Assembly: GCA_015680685.1 (NCBI GenBank)
Contig: MNCI01005255.1
Coordinates: forward strand, 284,647-326,428
Length of the DNA stretch: 41,782 nt
Direction of reading: 5' to 3'
Source of the DNA: Gnetum montanum
Lineage: Eukaryota; Streptophyta; Gnetopsida; Gnetales; Gnetaceae
Shown here: positions 32,318-41,782 of the stretch, one piece after another
How positions within the stretch are numbered: the first letter of the stretch is position 1
How the letters are laid out: every line of letters starts with the position of its first letter
Program-made: the position numbers and the translations under genes
The notes under the pieces: generated by a model
Told to the model about the DNA's origin: nothing
The model's input: the letters and a program-made list of their open reading frames with translations, nothing else
Databases searched by the model: none

Positions 32318-34720
32318 CTTCTCTACTACCCCCTTCATTATCACCACAATCCTACCACAACCCACACCCTCTTCACTAATGGGTAGCCATCCCATGATTT
32401 CAATGTATCAACACATAAGCCCTTCAACTTCATTCCCAGTCACTCTTCCTCCCTAGTCTATCCCAGTATCATACCCAATGATAGTCACATCTATGCTATC
32501 GTATGTGCACACTGTGCCTACATCACTTCACATGATTTTTTCTTCAGTCCCCTTGTCTATACCCATTCCACCACTAGTAATAGGTCCTACCTCAACCGCA
32601 TGGTGGACAATGACCCCTGCCTTCCCTACCACCCAACTATCTCAGATGCCACACTACATGCAACCTCAAGCGCATCAGGTTCCACATATAGTATAGCATC
32701 TAGAAAAGTAACTAAGCTTATGGTGCCATTAACCGTGGCTGCCTTAGCTACACTACCCATTGGGTGGTGGACTGACCAGGTGACACCACTTGCTAGAGAG
32801 GCCTCAATGGTGCCCCCATAGGATAGGCCACTTCCCCAACAACACCACCAGTAATGGCTGCTTCAGCAACCTTGGAACCATCCACAACATCTTTAGGTCT
32901 GGATGAAGCCTTCCAACTTATCCAAACCCTCATAGAAGAGATCAAATGACTTAAAGCTGTTAGTTCTGAAACTATCCAAGTCATCGACTTTTACTGTGAT
33001 GATCTAATTAGTCCAGTTGTCCCTATGTTCATGTTTCCCCCTGGGGTGCCACTCCCCCAATTTACAAAATACAACAAGGAGGGTGACCCAAATGCACATT
33101 TGGTGACTTTTAGGTCTGAATCATTGTTGTTGCAACCATGGCCTCACACCATCATCCATATCTTTGCCATGTCTTTGACAGGAAAAGCTTTGGATTGGTA
33201 CCATGCACTTCCACATGCCTCTATCTCCACCTTGGAGGAGCTGCTAAGTTAATTCATGACCTATTTCAAGTATAACTTGAAACTAGAGGTCACACTAGAC
33301 CAGCTCATGAGCATTAAGTAAGATCCACTAGAATCTGTGGAGAGATTCATATAGTGCTGGAGCATAACCTTGCACAAAATACATGAGCCAATTATTGAGG
33401 CTCACTTGTTGGCTATTTTTAAGGATGTAGTTAATGACTTCATAAGTCTAAACTCTACTACCTAGCCCTACTTTCCCTCAATTAAGCCTTCGCTCAAACC
33501 AAGAGCATCCAAGACACGGTGGAGGCTAGTAGGGATCTAGCCTATGTGGCCTATAAGAATGCACACACTAAAAAATACAAGGAGAAAGGCAAGGCTGCAA
33601 TTACTATAGTGGCCACTATAGCCAATGATACCAAGCTTAACAACAATAAAAAGGCTACTACCATTTCCAACACTCCTACTAACACCACACCTAGCCCCAA
33701 CAACATAGGACAGTCCTCAGCATCAACACCTGCAACACAAACACTGCGACGGCCAAACTTTGAGTGCAAGGACCACTCAAAGTACACCCCACTGCTGATT
33801 AAGCCTTCAAAACATTTGAAGCAATTGTTGAAAGCTGGATGTATACAACACAAATGGATGTCAAAGGAGGCTATTAAACACCATCAAATGTACTGTGACG
33901 TTCTTAGGAACCTCTCCTTGGCTATGCCCAATGAACCACCAATTCTTAAGAATTTTAGGTTAGAGAGTTTCTATGACTATCACCAACTGTGTGGTCATGA
34001 TACAGATTACTTCTTAGCATTGAAAGACAACATTCAATGCATGATAGATTAGGGAAAGTTGGTCTTGGATGAGAGCAGTCCCATTCAACCTAAAAACCAA
34101 TCAATGGGCATTTACGAAGACCTCCTAAATGAAAATAATGTAGGCTACACCATCAACACTATAGGCATTAACAATAACCCTGAACCACCACAGCAACAAT
34201 TTTTGATTCATGTGCCTCCTCGCAATGTAGAAATGCCAACAACAACAACTAAGTCGCAGCAACCCTTTGTCATTAGGGCTCCTTGTTCAACATCCGTTGC
34301 ATCCTTTATGCTAAAAATTGCCTCACCTCCCACTACAACAACAAAGGAACTATTTGTCATCAAGTTTCCAAGGCAAGAAAGTCCCCCCACAACACAAAAC
34401 CAAGTGACAAGGCTACACCCTAGCCTCCTCACTAAAGATACATAAAGAGTGTCCAGCAGACAAGCTAGCTAGGGAACATACTATGCTAGGTCCTCCTAAG
34501 CCTACTTCCTTGTTAGTAGTGCCTATGGCCTCTTCCTCATCAACTACCGATAGCACAACACAAGTGCAACCATCACCTTCTAGTCCAAAAGAGCTTAACA
34601 TTCAACCTAGAGCTACTCCTCCTTGGGAGACTCATCTCCTAGGATGCATGGAGGAGGAGAGGGTTAGCAAACAAAAAGATGGTGGGAAAGACTTGCTAAA
34701 TGTCCTTTCATAAGTTAAAT
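32282..34720 (+). pseudogene. gag: Element A gag, second part (decayed)
   Basis: Continuation of the gag cut at 9734. The N-terminal Pro/Ser-rich part is at 32320-32950. The Gag core (33025-33500) has PLPQFTKYNKEGDPNAHLV, LLLQPWPHTII, LTGKALDWYHALP and LEELLS. A Lys-rich linker follows at 33519-33620, then CKDHSKYTPLL, CIQHKWMSKEA and the FYDYHQLCGHDTDYFLALKD block (33969-34030). The tail to 34720 is Pro/Thr-rich. Most stops are TAG or TAA where B or C keep Trp or Gln. Confidence 0.85.
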
Positions 34721-34734
34721 AGGCCTTGAAGTAG

Positions 34735-35592
34735 AAAAACACAACACTAAGCCTATATGACTTGATAATGAGCTCCACAACGCACTGTGAGGCAATGGTC
34801 CACATGTTGACATCCATTCCCATTAGCGAAAACCTACTGGCTAAAGAAAAATCCATTCATGCAGTCATACTTCCCCTCATGGCCGAAGAACCATGGCCCA
34901 CCCAACTGACATTTCATGATAAGTCCATCAAGGATGACCCTAAAAAAGGTTAAGTCACCATAGCTCCTATGTTCATTACCATTTGGATGGGCCAATATAA
35001 GATTTTTAGGATACACATTGATGATGGGGCTGCCACCAACGTAATCCCATTTCCCATTGTGGACAAGTTGGGCTTGGTTGATCAAATCAATCCCACAACA
35101 ACTTCATGCCTAAAGTCCTTTCATGGAGTGCATGTGGTGGTCAAGGGGACTATCCACATTAACTTTGTAGCACGGGACTAGTTCCCCACAAGCATGGTAT
35201 TCATCATGGTAGAGGAGGTGCCTAGGTTTAAACTAATCTTGGGGAGATAATGGTTGGCCCAACTAAGGGATGTCTCCTCACTAATATATCAGGAAATCCA
35301 CTTACCCTATGCTAACGTGGAAGTGGTGATTTATGCTGATGAAGTGGCTCCCTAGGCCATAAACAATGTGGACGTGGAGCAAGGTTTAAAGATAGAAATA
35401 TTTGAAAATGAAGCCCTCATTCAAACTGAAATGCCTAAACAGGCCAAAACCATCAACCCAAGTGAAGAAAAAATGTTGGACGAGTTGCCCTTCCAAGGCA
35501 AAAAGAACAACATAGATGAATACCAATGCAAGGCCTCTCAACCATATGCCTCACCTACCCCACGTTGGGTTAGGAAGCAATTACATGATTGA
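34735..35592 (+). pseudogene. pro: Element A aspartic protease (decayed)
   Basis: LYDLIMSSTTHCEAMVHML opens it, then PMFITIWMGQYKI, the active site DDGATNVIPFP-like (DDGAATNVIPFP at about 35020-35055), GTIHINFVARD, a stop at 35179, and FKLILGR. The C-terminus PYASPTPRWVRKQLHD ends with TGA at 35590-35592. The Gly of the active-site triplet is kept here, unlike in B and C. Confidence 0.87.
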
Positions 35593-36273
35593 AACCTATC
35601 TCCATTGTCACCTCAATAAATTGTTACACTTCTAATGACATAATTTACACTTTTACATTAAAGTTTGCTATTATTAAGATTTACATTTTTACATTAAGTG
35701 TGTTATGTGCATAATTTACATTTTTACATGATGTTTATTGTTTGCACCATTTACATCTTACATTATATTTGCTATTTGCGTAATTTACATTTTTTACATT
35801 AAGTTGGCTATATGCATGATTTACATTCTACATTGAGTTTTCTCATTGCATTGCCCTTGTTGTCAAAAACTATTGCCATGGCCTGAAATGGCCCTAAACT
35901 ATCACATGGCCCAAAATGGCCCTAAACTACCACATGGCCTGAAATGACCTAAAACAACCATAGTGGCATATCAAGGCCTAAAATTGGCAACACTATTTCC
36001 CTAAGGAAAAAAAACAAAAATAAAAAGAAATCATGAAGCAACAGCCTGTAATGGGCTTAAACTATTATCATGGCCTAAAATGGACTTAAACTAAAACAAG
36101 GGACCTATAAAGGGTCTATACACCTTAATAAAAAATTAATTAAAAATTAATTAGCCAAAATAAAATAAAATAATTGTTTCACATTTTACTTTTCATTTAA
36201 TTTTAGTCTATACAATAATGCTTGTAAAAATTAAATCCAAAAACAACAAAAATAAAAATCTTTAGGCGCTATG
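35593..36273 (+). repeat. Spacer and TAAACT/GGCC array after protease in A
   Basis: No gene. At 35640-35850 an AT-rich tandem array has units of roughly 45 bp with ATTTACATTTTTACAT. At 35875-36110 units of GGCCCAAAATGGCCCTAAAC match the B array at 15270-15610. Confidence 0.7.
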
Positions 36274-36336
36274 CTATAAGTCTTCATCAACATCCCCATT
36301 TCCTATTCCACTAGGTCCTATGCCTTCATTTGGATC
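36274..36336 (-). pseudogene. Exon 8 of the A antisense gene (short acidic tail)
   Basis: 63 bp after acceptor TTATGCAG, reading DPNEGIGPSG, then GNGDVDEDL and TAG. The intron before it is 89 bp (79 in B). It is the unexpanded form of the B repeat tail. Confidence 0.75.
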
Positions 36337-36425
36337 CTGCATAAGACATAAAACAAAAAATAGTAAACCTAAACTACAATAAGCCTCCCATAAAGTAAAT
36401 TGTGACACAATGAAAAATGACTAAC

Positions 36426-37246
36426 CTGAGATGGCCCCATGCCCATTTTGGATGGTATCTTATCCATGCCAGCTGCTAGACATTGTAGGATCTCCTCCTT
36501 AGTGAGGTTGGTCCAATTCTCCTCTCCCAAATCAACACATGTCGTAACTTTTCCTTTCTCCACAACTGTCCATCTGGGTGGCCCCAAAGAAAAGGTGGTG
36601 GTGGTGGTTTCCCTGGAAGGTAAGGTCATTTCCCTTTCAGGAGACTCACTAACCACCACTTGTTGTGTGAACTTTTCATAGGTCCTTGTAGTGCCAATGA
36701 CATTAAGGAATAGCTTATGGGTATGCAACTCAACGGAAGCATCTTGATATTGTTTATGATAGGTGGAACATTCCATTTTGTACATGTGCTTATGGTTATT
36801 TTGTGCTTAGGCCCATTCATACACCTTTGCACTATAGTTCTTCCAATCTTGATTCTTCTAGTCCAGAAGGTCCATCTATATGCATTGTTCTATGATCTCA
36901 TGTGTGGCCTCATTCTTACACCATGCAACTATCTAGTATCTTGCATAGTCAATTATAGCCATACGAAAACTATCTTCATGAGTATCACGGGCCAATAAAA
37001 ATTTATTTCTCAACCAAAGGTCCTCCAACTTAGCAGCTTGACTAGCCTTCTCTTTCTCAAGCTTTTACACCCTCTTCTAGAGGTCCTCGTTGACATGCCT
37101 ACATTCCCACAGTGAGTGTGCCAAGTAGAGACCACATTTACTCATTTCCTTGTACACATCACAAGGAACCTCGATCACCTCTGGTGGGAGTATAGGCACT
37201 ACGTCAACCTCAACCGCTTATCAAGGGTCCCACTTGAGACGAGAAG
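36426..37246 (-). pseudogene. Exon 7 of the A antisense gene
   Basis: 821 bp. Blocks in order: RLKWDP, VVPILPPEVIEVPCDVYKEM, LWECRHVNEDL with a charged helix KLEKEKASQAAKLEDL, LARDTHEDSFRMAIIDYARY, KNQDWKN, HKHMYKMECSTYHKQYQDAS, LFLNVIG, VVEKGKVTTCVDLGEENWTN, LTKEEILQCLAAGM, GMGPSQ. The 36369-36785 frame is the longest uninterrupted piece. Donor CAG/GTTAGT. Confidence 0.8.
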
Positions 37247-37335
37247 TTGTCAATCACACATGGAAAAGCGTTACTCATAGTGCCATAGAAAAAATGCAAT
37301 AACATAGAGAGCCCAACATAGTAATTTCAACATAC

Positions 37336-37476
37336 CTATTTTAGGATCGATCTGCCTTAGGTGATGAATCATGTCATTGACCACCCCATCCATAAAAGAA
37401 AATTTATTGGGGGTCTTGATCCATGGTTAGAGGTAGATCAAGGAAGAAGAGTTAGGGGCCTTAATAGTGGTGTCCA
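37336..37476 (-). pseudogene. Exon 6 of the A antisense gene
   Basis: 141 bp, one codon longer than in B. The core reads NKFSFMDGVVNDMIHHLRQI. The acceptor is GCAA, a likely G-to-A change of GCAG. Confidence 0.72.
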
Positions 37477-37559
37477 TTGCACAATAAAACACATTAACAT
37501 AGCAAAGAGAAGGACAAAAAAATTGAAAAAAAATATAAACAATAGTCCAAAGCTCCTAC

Positions 37560-37874
37560 CTAGCAAACCCTTAGGGATGATAGTGGGGAAATCACCCATT
37601 GACACACTGTCAAGCAAGTGATCAAACTCACCAGCATCAAATTGTAGCCCTTCCCCTTCTAGCTAACTCAAAAGTATGATCACATCCTTAATAGTCATAT
37701 GCCCCTTAGGTACGAAGGCACACTCCACAGAAGGATCATCAGCGGCAGGGGCCTCTTCTTCTATGGTAGGAGCCTCTTCTTCTGCGGCCAGGGCCTCTTC
37801 TTTCTCTACAGTGGAGGCCCCTACCTATGGAGCCAAAGCCTCTTCTCCTTCTCCTTCTTCTTCTATTAAACATG
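37560..37874 (-). pseudogene. Exon 5 of the A antisense gene (Glu/Ala-rich repeats)
   Basis: It starts in the phase set by exon 4 and encodes an acidic, repeated stretch (IEEEGEGEEALA, EKEEALAAEEEAPTIEEEAP) followed by GHMTIKDVIILLS and GEFDHLLDSVSMGDFPTIIP. The repeat unit is about 24-27 bp (GCCTCTTCTTCT on the plus strand, 37750-37800). B keeps only the second half clearly. Confidence 0.72.
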
Positions 37875-37941
37875 CTTAAGGTAAGAAGTCTAGTCTAACA
37901 CTAAGTAGGAACTACTTGATGAAATAGCCAAATATACTTAC

Positions 37942-38973
37942 CAACTATGGGCTGCACCTTAATTTCTCCCCTTGTCTTCATTAGTATGGGGAGGTTCTTC
38001 TGCAAGATGAGACTTTTACGCTACAACCTAGTCTTCACCATTTTAGCAATGAGATGTGCCCCCCTTAACACATTGTCTACAGTACTGGGAAACCCATCTC
38101 TAATGTTGTATAGGGCATGAAAGGTACACCCCACATGATCCTTCATAGTTATCGAAAGAGATTCCCTGATAGCCTCTGGGGGATCTTAGGATCGGGTGAT
38201 GTGGAATACTTGGCAAATGCATGGCTTAGATATCTAAGTGCAGTCCTGCTACACCCAAGCACCATTCTTGTGGACTAGCAAGAATTCCACAAACTGTCGT
38301 AGGCAAGCTATCAAGAAGGCATAGTGTACATTGAAATGGGCATCAAGGTTCTCATGGAGCTTGACCATTTTAGCTCACAAGACTTTGGAAAGGTATTTGG
38401 CCCAGTTGTAGTCGGTCCTTTATTCCATAACATCCCTCATGATCTAGGCCTGCTCCACTACAAATATTTTCCCTTGGGAGGTTAGCTTGGGGAAGGCATA
38501 GTCCTAGAAGATAGTGTAAACCATTTGGGCCACCTCTAGCTTGACCTTAAGGATATAAATCCCCTTTCGGTCCTTGCTTATCCCCAGCCATTTGTCTATG
38601 TCCCCTTGATGGTTGACATCCCTACTAGAATTTTCCCCTATAGGGAGACCATTAGAGGGAACACCGAAAAGATTCGCAAAAATTTTGTCATTTATTTTAA
38701 ACAAAACTTGCACATTGTGAACCTGTGTGCAGAATCGGTCAACCTTTTCAGAAAAGGAATCAACTAGGGAGAGAATTTCGGCAACCGGGACACTTGGATT
38801 TACTTCTAGGAAGAAATCCATGAGCCCAACCTCCTAAACATTGTGAACCAAGGTGGTTGGGGCCCCATTAGCAAGCCAACAATGAGTCTCATCCAGCTCC
38901 CTATACTTGAAGAAGAGGTTCATCTCATCACTCCTAGAGGTGATTACTGTAGCCTTGTGGGATTTTTTTGCTA
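37942..38973 (-). pseudogene. Exon 4 of the A antisense gene (main unknown domain)
   Basis: 1,032 bp from TTGCAG to G/GTAAGT. Blocks: KATVITSRSDEMNLFF, DETHCWLANGAPTTLVHN, VGLMDFFLEVNPSVPVAEIL, LFGVPSNGLPIGE, KLEVAQMVYTIF, FPKLTSQGKIFVVEQA, NLDAHFNVHYAFLIACLRQF, ISKPCICQVFHITRS. Nine stops, of which several face Trp or Gln in B (for example the TAG after EQA, the TAG after HNV, and the TAG after WV). No family recognised. Confidence 0.8.
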
Positions 38974-39040
38974 CTGCAATAACCAGCAATGAAATTAGAA
39001 AAAAAGAAAAAGCAAAATGACCACTTGAATAAATGAAAAC

Positions 39041-39336
39041 CAATGCATAATTTAACACACTAGATCTAGAAAGCATAGGAAATGGTGGAATTTCCACCAA
39101 AATGTCTTCTATGGTAAGCGGTCGATGATTGTCCTATTCCGTATCAAACCAACCAAGCTCCTTACACTTCAAATAGAACTTGGAATACTTGGTTGGGTAG
39201 GTTCTAAAATCAGGCCCAATTTTTTTTTATGATGCTGGCACATATGTTCCTAGTAGAAGAAAACTCTTGCAAAGTTGTTTTGGCCAATGGCAATGTATCC
39301 TCGTTACCATGAAAACCACCCTAGTTGATATAGACC
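39041..39336 (-). pseudogene. Exon 3 of the A antisense gene
   Basis: 296 bp. It reads GNEDTLPLA, EFSSTRNICAS, a frame slip in a run of A (about 39229), then GPDFRTYPTKYSKFYLKCKE, LGWFDTE, stop, HRPLTIEDILVEIPPFPMLS. The next intron is 67 bp with the weak donor GTTTTC. Confidence 0.68.
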
Positions 39337-39421
39337 CTAGTAACATGCAAAATACGGTAAGCATTTTGACTAGTTCAAGGGAAATGGTACAACACATTTA
39401 AAACTTCTTCATAGGACTCAC

Positions 39422-39859
39422 CCACTGGTGCAGTACATGGTTCTAAAGTAGGTGTCCATGTGACAGGCAACAAACAACGTGTTGTATTGGTGATAACATT
39501 TAAATTTGGGCATGTTGCAGACCCAACATATGTGTCTCAAGCCTATTGGGCACCGATTTGAGCCTTCTGCCCCTTCACCTTCAATCGACCTATCAACCAT
39601 GAACTTCAAAATGCCTCAATTTTCCCTGGGAAATAACATTTTAGCAAGTACAGTGGCTATCTTGGTTGATAAGTGTGACCACATGGTCACACTCAAATGG
39701 TGAATGAGGAACTCTAGGAAGTTCTGTGCACCCTCTCGGAACTAGACCACCTGATCCCCTACCCATGCATAGGGAGGGTGGACATTGGCCATGCGTTCAC
39801 TAAGGTAGCATAGGACTCCTACTAGCTCAACGATAATTAGGATAGATTTTAGCATGACC
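39422..39859 (-). pseudogene. Exon 2 of the A antisense gene: FCP1/NIF HAD-like domain
   Basis: It opens in phase after TTGTGCAG with MLKSILIIVELVGVLCYL, then VVxFREGAQNFLEFL, SVTMWSHLSTKIATVLAKML, LRHICWVCNMPKFKCYHQYN, TLFVACHMDTYF. Compared with the FCP1/NIF order (DxDG, RPGxxEFL, WS, SNTLLIDD), the first motif is E-L-V-G and the last DD is absent, so the catalytic acids are missing, as in B. One TAG and one TGA. 12 bp shorter than B at the 3' end. Confidence 0.62.
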
Positions 39860-41049
39860 CTGCACAACACAATGAAAAAGCATTAGTTCAATATTCTAGG
39901 GGAGAAACTGAGTAGTATAACGTAACCCTTGATGTACAAGTTTTTCCCTTAGGAATGAAATAGTAAGTCCCTAGCCTAGTAAGACAAAACCAAACAGAAC
40001 ATGTAGTGTAGTAGGGTGTCACACATAGCATAGCGTAGCAGGTACACCTTGCACAGCATAATGGCTACACTCGACATAGCGTACCGTAGTAGGTACATCC
40101 TGTATAGCATAATGGCTATGCCCCACATAGCATAACGTAGCAGGTATACCCTACATAGTGTAGCAGTTAAGCCCTGCATAGCATAGTGTAGCAAGCTTAC
40201 CCTACACAGCATAGCATAGTAGGCATGGTCTACCCAACATAGCATAACAGCTACACTTTGCACAAGGGTAAAAACTACGTTATGTGTAACATAGCAGGAC
40301 GATTGTACCTCGTGCAGTGTAGCAAAGTAGAAATTATGACATGCAACAATATAATAAGTGTGAAAACGTAACAAGTAAAATAGGAGTAATAGTATAACAA
40401 GCATGGCAACATAGCAGGAACAACACATTAACAATGTAGCAGCGTAGTGGGCCTATCAGCATAGCAGCGTGACTAGTCCACTAGTGTAGTAGCGTAATAG
40501 GCTTGCCAATATAACAGCGTAGCATAACAGGAACCGAAACATAACATAGTAACAATCATAATGTCAAAATAACGTGGCTCTGGAAAAATACACATAGCAT
40601 TCCTATTATCTTGGCCTTTCCCCACTGCATGAGATATAGCAAAATACAATGCAGAAAAATAAACGCCCCCCCTTTCACGTACTACACCACACTAGATACA
40701 TGCTATCATACCCCAAAATTTGGTAAACAAAAATCCCCTCAAGGATGATACACTATGCTAAGCATGTGCTACATCACCCAGAACCGCCCAAACCCCCACA
40801 ACGGTGCAATGGCCATTCTCAATAATGGTGTCTAGGGTGGTGCCATGCATGGCCGTAGCGTAGTGACCACTGCAGCTGCTGTGGCCAAAGTGGCAATGGC
40901 CATGGTGTAGTAGTTAAAATGGTAGAAACATTAGTAACAACAATCATAGCATAGCCATAGTGATGACTAGGACAACCAAAATAGTGATGTCAATGGCAAT
41001 CTAACCTAATAAATTACACAACAAAAATGAGGGTAGCGTTGGGACTTAC
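39860..41049 (-). other. Intron 1 of the A antisense gene, with a GCATAGCGTAGC array
   Basis: 1,190 bp from GTAAGT to TTGTGCAG. The part 40010-40560 is an array of units of about 60-66 bp containing ACATAGCATAGCGTAGCAGG. The minus-strand open frame 39976-40434 is its translation (a repeating LLRYAM), not a likely protein. The words resemble the arrays inside the family's LTRs. Confidence 0.65.
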
Positions 41050-41168
41050 CAGGTAGATGGAGCCTCTTGCTGCTCCTTAGCATGTACCTTGGGAAGACAT
41101 CGTAGGGTACACCCCCCTTTATCTTGATTGGCAAGCCCTTGAAGCCTACCTTCTCTCTTGCATGCCAT
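41050..41168 (-). pseudogene. Exon 1 of the A antisense gene
   Basis: 119 bp, fully open, reading MACKREGRLQGLANQDKGG and ending KEQQEAPST plus two bases of a Trp codon. The donor CCTG/GTAAGT is perfect. The start codon is the first ATG of ATGGCATGC; the register is fixed by the B match. Confidence 0.75.
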
Positions 41169-41316
41169 TGCCTACTCAGTAACTTTGGGTGTATCGGTGG
41201 TATCAACTACTATGCTATGACCACTACGCTATCTCTCAGTCCAATCGCACTATACTCTGGGTGTAGGGTGTAGGATATGACAATGAAAGTAACCAGATTA
41301 CCATGGGGTAACCCCA

Positions 41317-41325
41317 TATTTATAG
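41317..41325 (-). promoter_or_regulatory. TATA box of the A antisense gene
   Basis: The minus strand reads CTATAAATA, about 150 bp upstream of the ATG. Directly downstream on that strand is a 15-bp palindrome, ATGGGGTAACCCCAT (41303-41317). B has a weaker box at the equivalent place. Confidence 0.6.
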
Positions 41326-41329
41326 CCCA

Positions 41330-41782
41330 TGGGGTCAAAACACCTATTACTTTCATCACTTGCACGTAACATAGAATGTTCTACATTTCACTCATGACAC
41401 ATGGTGCCTGATGAGTGGCGAGGTACCCCTACACTCAACCATACGAAACGAGCGTCGCACGCGCGATCTGGTCGAACTCCGCAGATGGACTAGTTGTGAT
41501 ATCTAGATAGTTAACCTTAGGTCGCAGTTTGCTGTCTTCCCATCTAGATTAGTTTTGCATATGTCACGTATGGTTTAGTCTAGATGAGGTGTATGATGTG
41601 TTCCTAAATCTATGCTACTCCTGAAGGAAGTGGAAAATAATATTAACTAATTCTAAGCTAAGAGGAAAGGGGTAAGAAAATCTAATCTAGCCTAAGTGCG
41701 ACGAGCAACCGATTCCTTGATCAACCATACACATCTTGGACTTCGTGCACGACTGCCACTGGGACTACCAAGCATAGGCCTA
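41330..41782. other. Unassigned end of window
   Basis: No gene seen. From about 41420 the sequence becomes relatively CpG-rich (GAGCGTCGCACGCGCGATC at 41450-41470), unlike the rest of A. It could be a younger insertion starting here or a less mutated part of the pol spacer. It does not match B 23265-23640 by eye. Confidence 0.4.

Larger units (their letters stand above)
36274..41168 (-). pseudogene. Antisense eight-exon gene of element A (copy 1)
   Basis: Exons on the minus strand: 1, 41168-41050; 2, 39859-39422; 3, 39336-39041; 4, 38973-37942; 5, 37874-37560; 6, 37476-37336; 7, 37246-36426; 8, 36336-36274. The sum is 3,225 bp, 1,075 codons. Donors: GTAAGT (1, 4), GTGAGT (2), GTTTTC (3, weak), GTAGGA (5), GTATGT (6), GTTAGT (7). 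Acceptors of exons 2, 4 and 8 end TGCAG; those of exons 6 and 7 are AA for AG. Phases fit at most junctions, for example W across exons 1-2 and Q then D across exons 7-8. Exon lengths and protein match B in order. Nine stops in exon 4 and several in exon 7, mostly where B keeps Trp or Gln. The gene lies between protease and pol, antisense to both. Function unknown. Confidence 0.85.
7335..41782 (+). mobile_element. Element A, host retrotransposon split by B
   Basis: The parts of A are: 5' LTR 7335-8857, primer site 8863, leader and gag start to 9734; then, after B and a second insert, gag from about 32282, protease to 35592, a tandem array, and the antisense gene 36274-41168 with its promoter at 41317. 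The window ends before any pol motif appears. The reading line through the B insertion site is continuous: CTATGGCTATCCCTTC before B is followed by a gag-like CTTCTATCTTTC block, as in elements B and C. A is the oldest element seen, with heavy CpG loss. Confidence 0.8.

Noticed and set aside
39976-40434. A 152-residue minus-strand protein with repeated LLRYAM
   Set aside because: It is a translation of the tandem array in intron 1, with no counterpart in B.

Overview
The window is nuclear DNA of a land plant with a large, repeat-rich genome. I find no host gene, tRNA, rRNA, CRISPR array or bacterial feature. Almost everything is nested LTR retrotransposons of one giant Ty3/gypsy family. The one copy with pol (B) carries reverse transcriptase, RNase H, a second RNase H-like module and integrase, which is the Tat-lineage arrangement (Ogre and relatives). 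The sequence does not name the species.

Layout. 1-2020 is the 3' end of element D (+): 3' untranslated region, polypurine tract and 3' LTR, still rich in CpG. D sits in element C (-), of which 2021-7334 is visible (protease, gag, primer site, 5' LTR). C lies at the edge of the 5' LTR of element A (+; 7335-8857). A continues with primer site, leader and gag start to 9734, is split by element B, and resumes near 32282 with gag, protease and an antisense gene up to the window end. B (9735-30176) is complete: two LTRs of about 1.4 kb, a CCTTC target duplication, gag-pro, an antisense gene and pol. B carries a 2,856-bp LTR-like insertion (16890-19745) with an AAAGG duplication. B's right junction carries a 2,051-bp insert (30209-32259) flanked by a 58-bp direct repeat and containing a minus-strand integrase fragment.

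Main discovery. Both A (36274-41168, -) and B (15728-23136, -) carry the same antisense gene between protease and reverse transcriptase. I could assign eight exons in each. Their lengths pair closely (A/B: 119/119, 438/450, 296/294, 1032/1049, 315/266, 141/138, 821/820, 63/351), and splice signals and nearly all codon phases agree. Each copy has a TATA-like box 120-150 bp upstream of the ATG. The predicted protein (about 1,070-1,160 aa) has an N-terminal region resembling the FCP1/NIF HAD-phosphatase fold with its catalytic aspartates replaced, a long unrecognised middle, an acidic segment, a coiled-coil-like part and an acidic tail. Introns on this strand would survive retrotransposition because the genomic RNA is the opposite strand. 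Both copies now carry stops, mostly single transitions of Trp or Gln codons.

All sense genes are decayed. Mutations are dominated by C-to-T and G-to-A changes, least in D and heaviest in A and C, as expected for methylated repeats of different ages.
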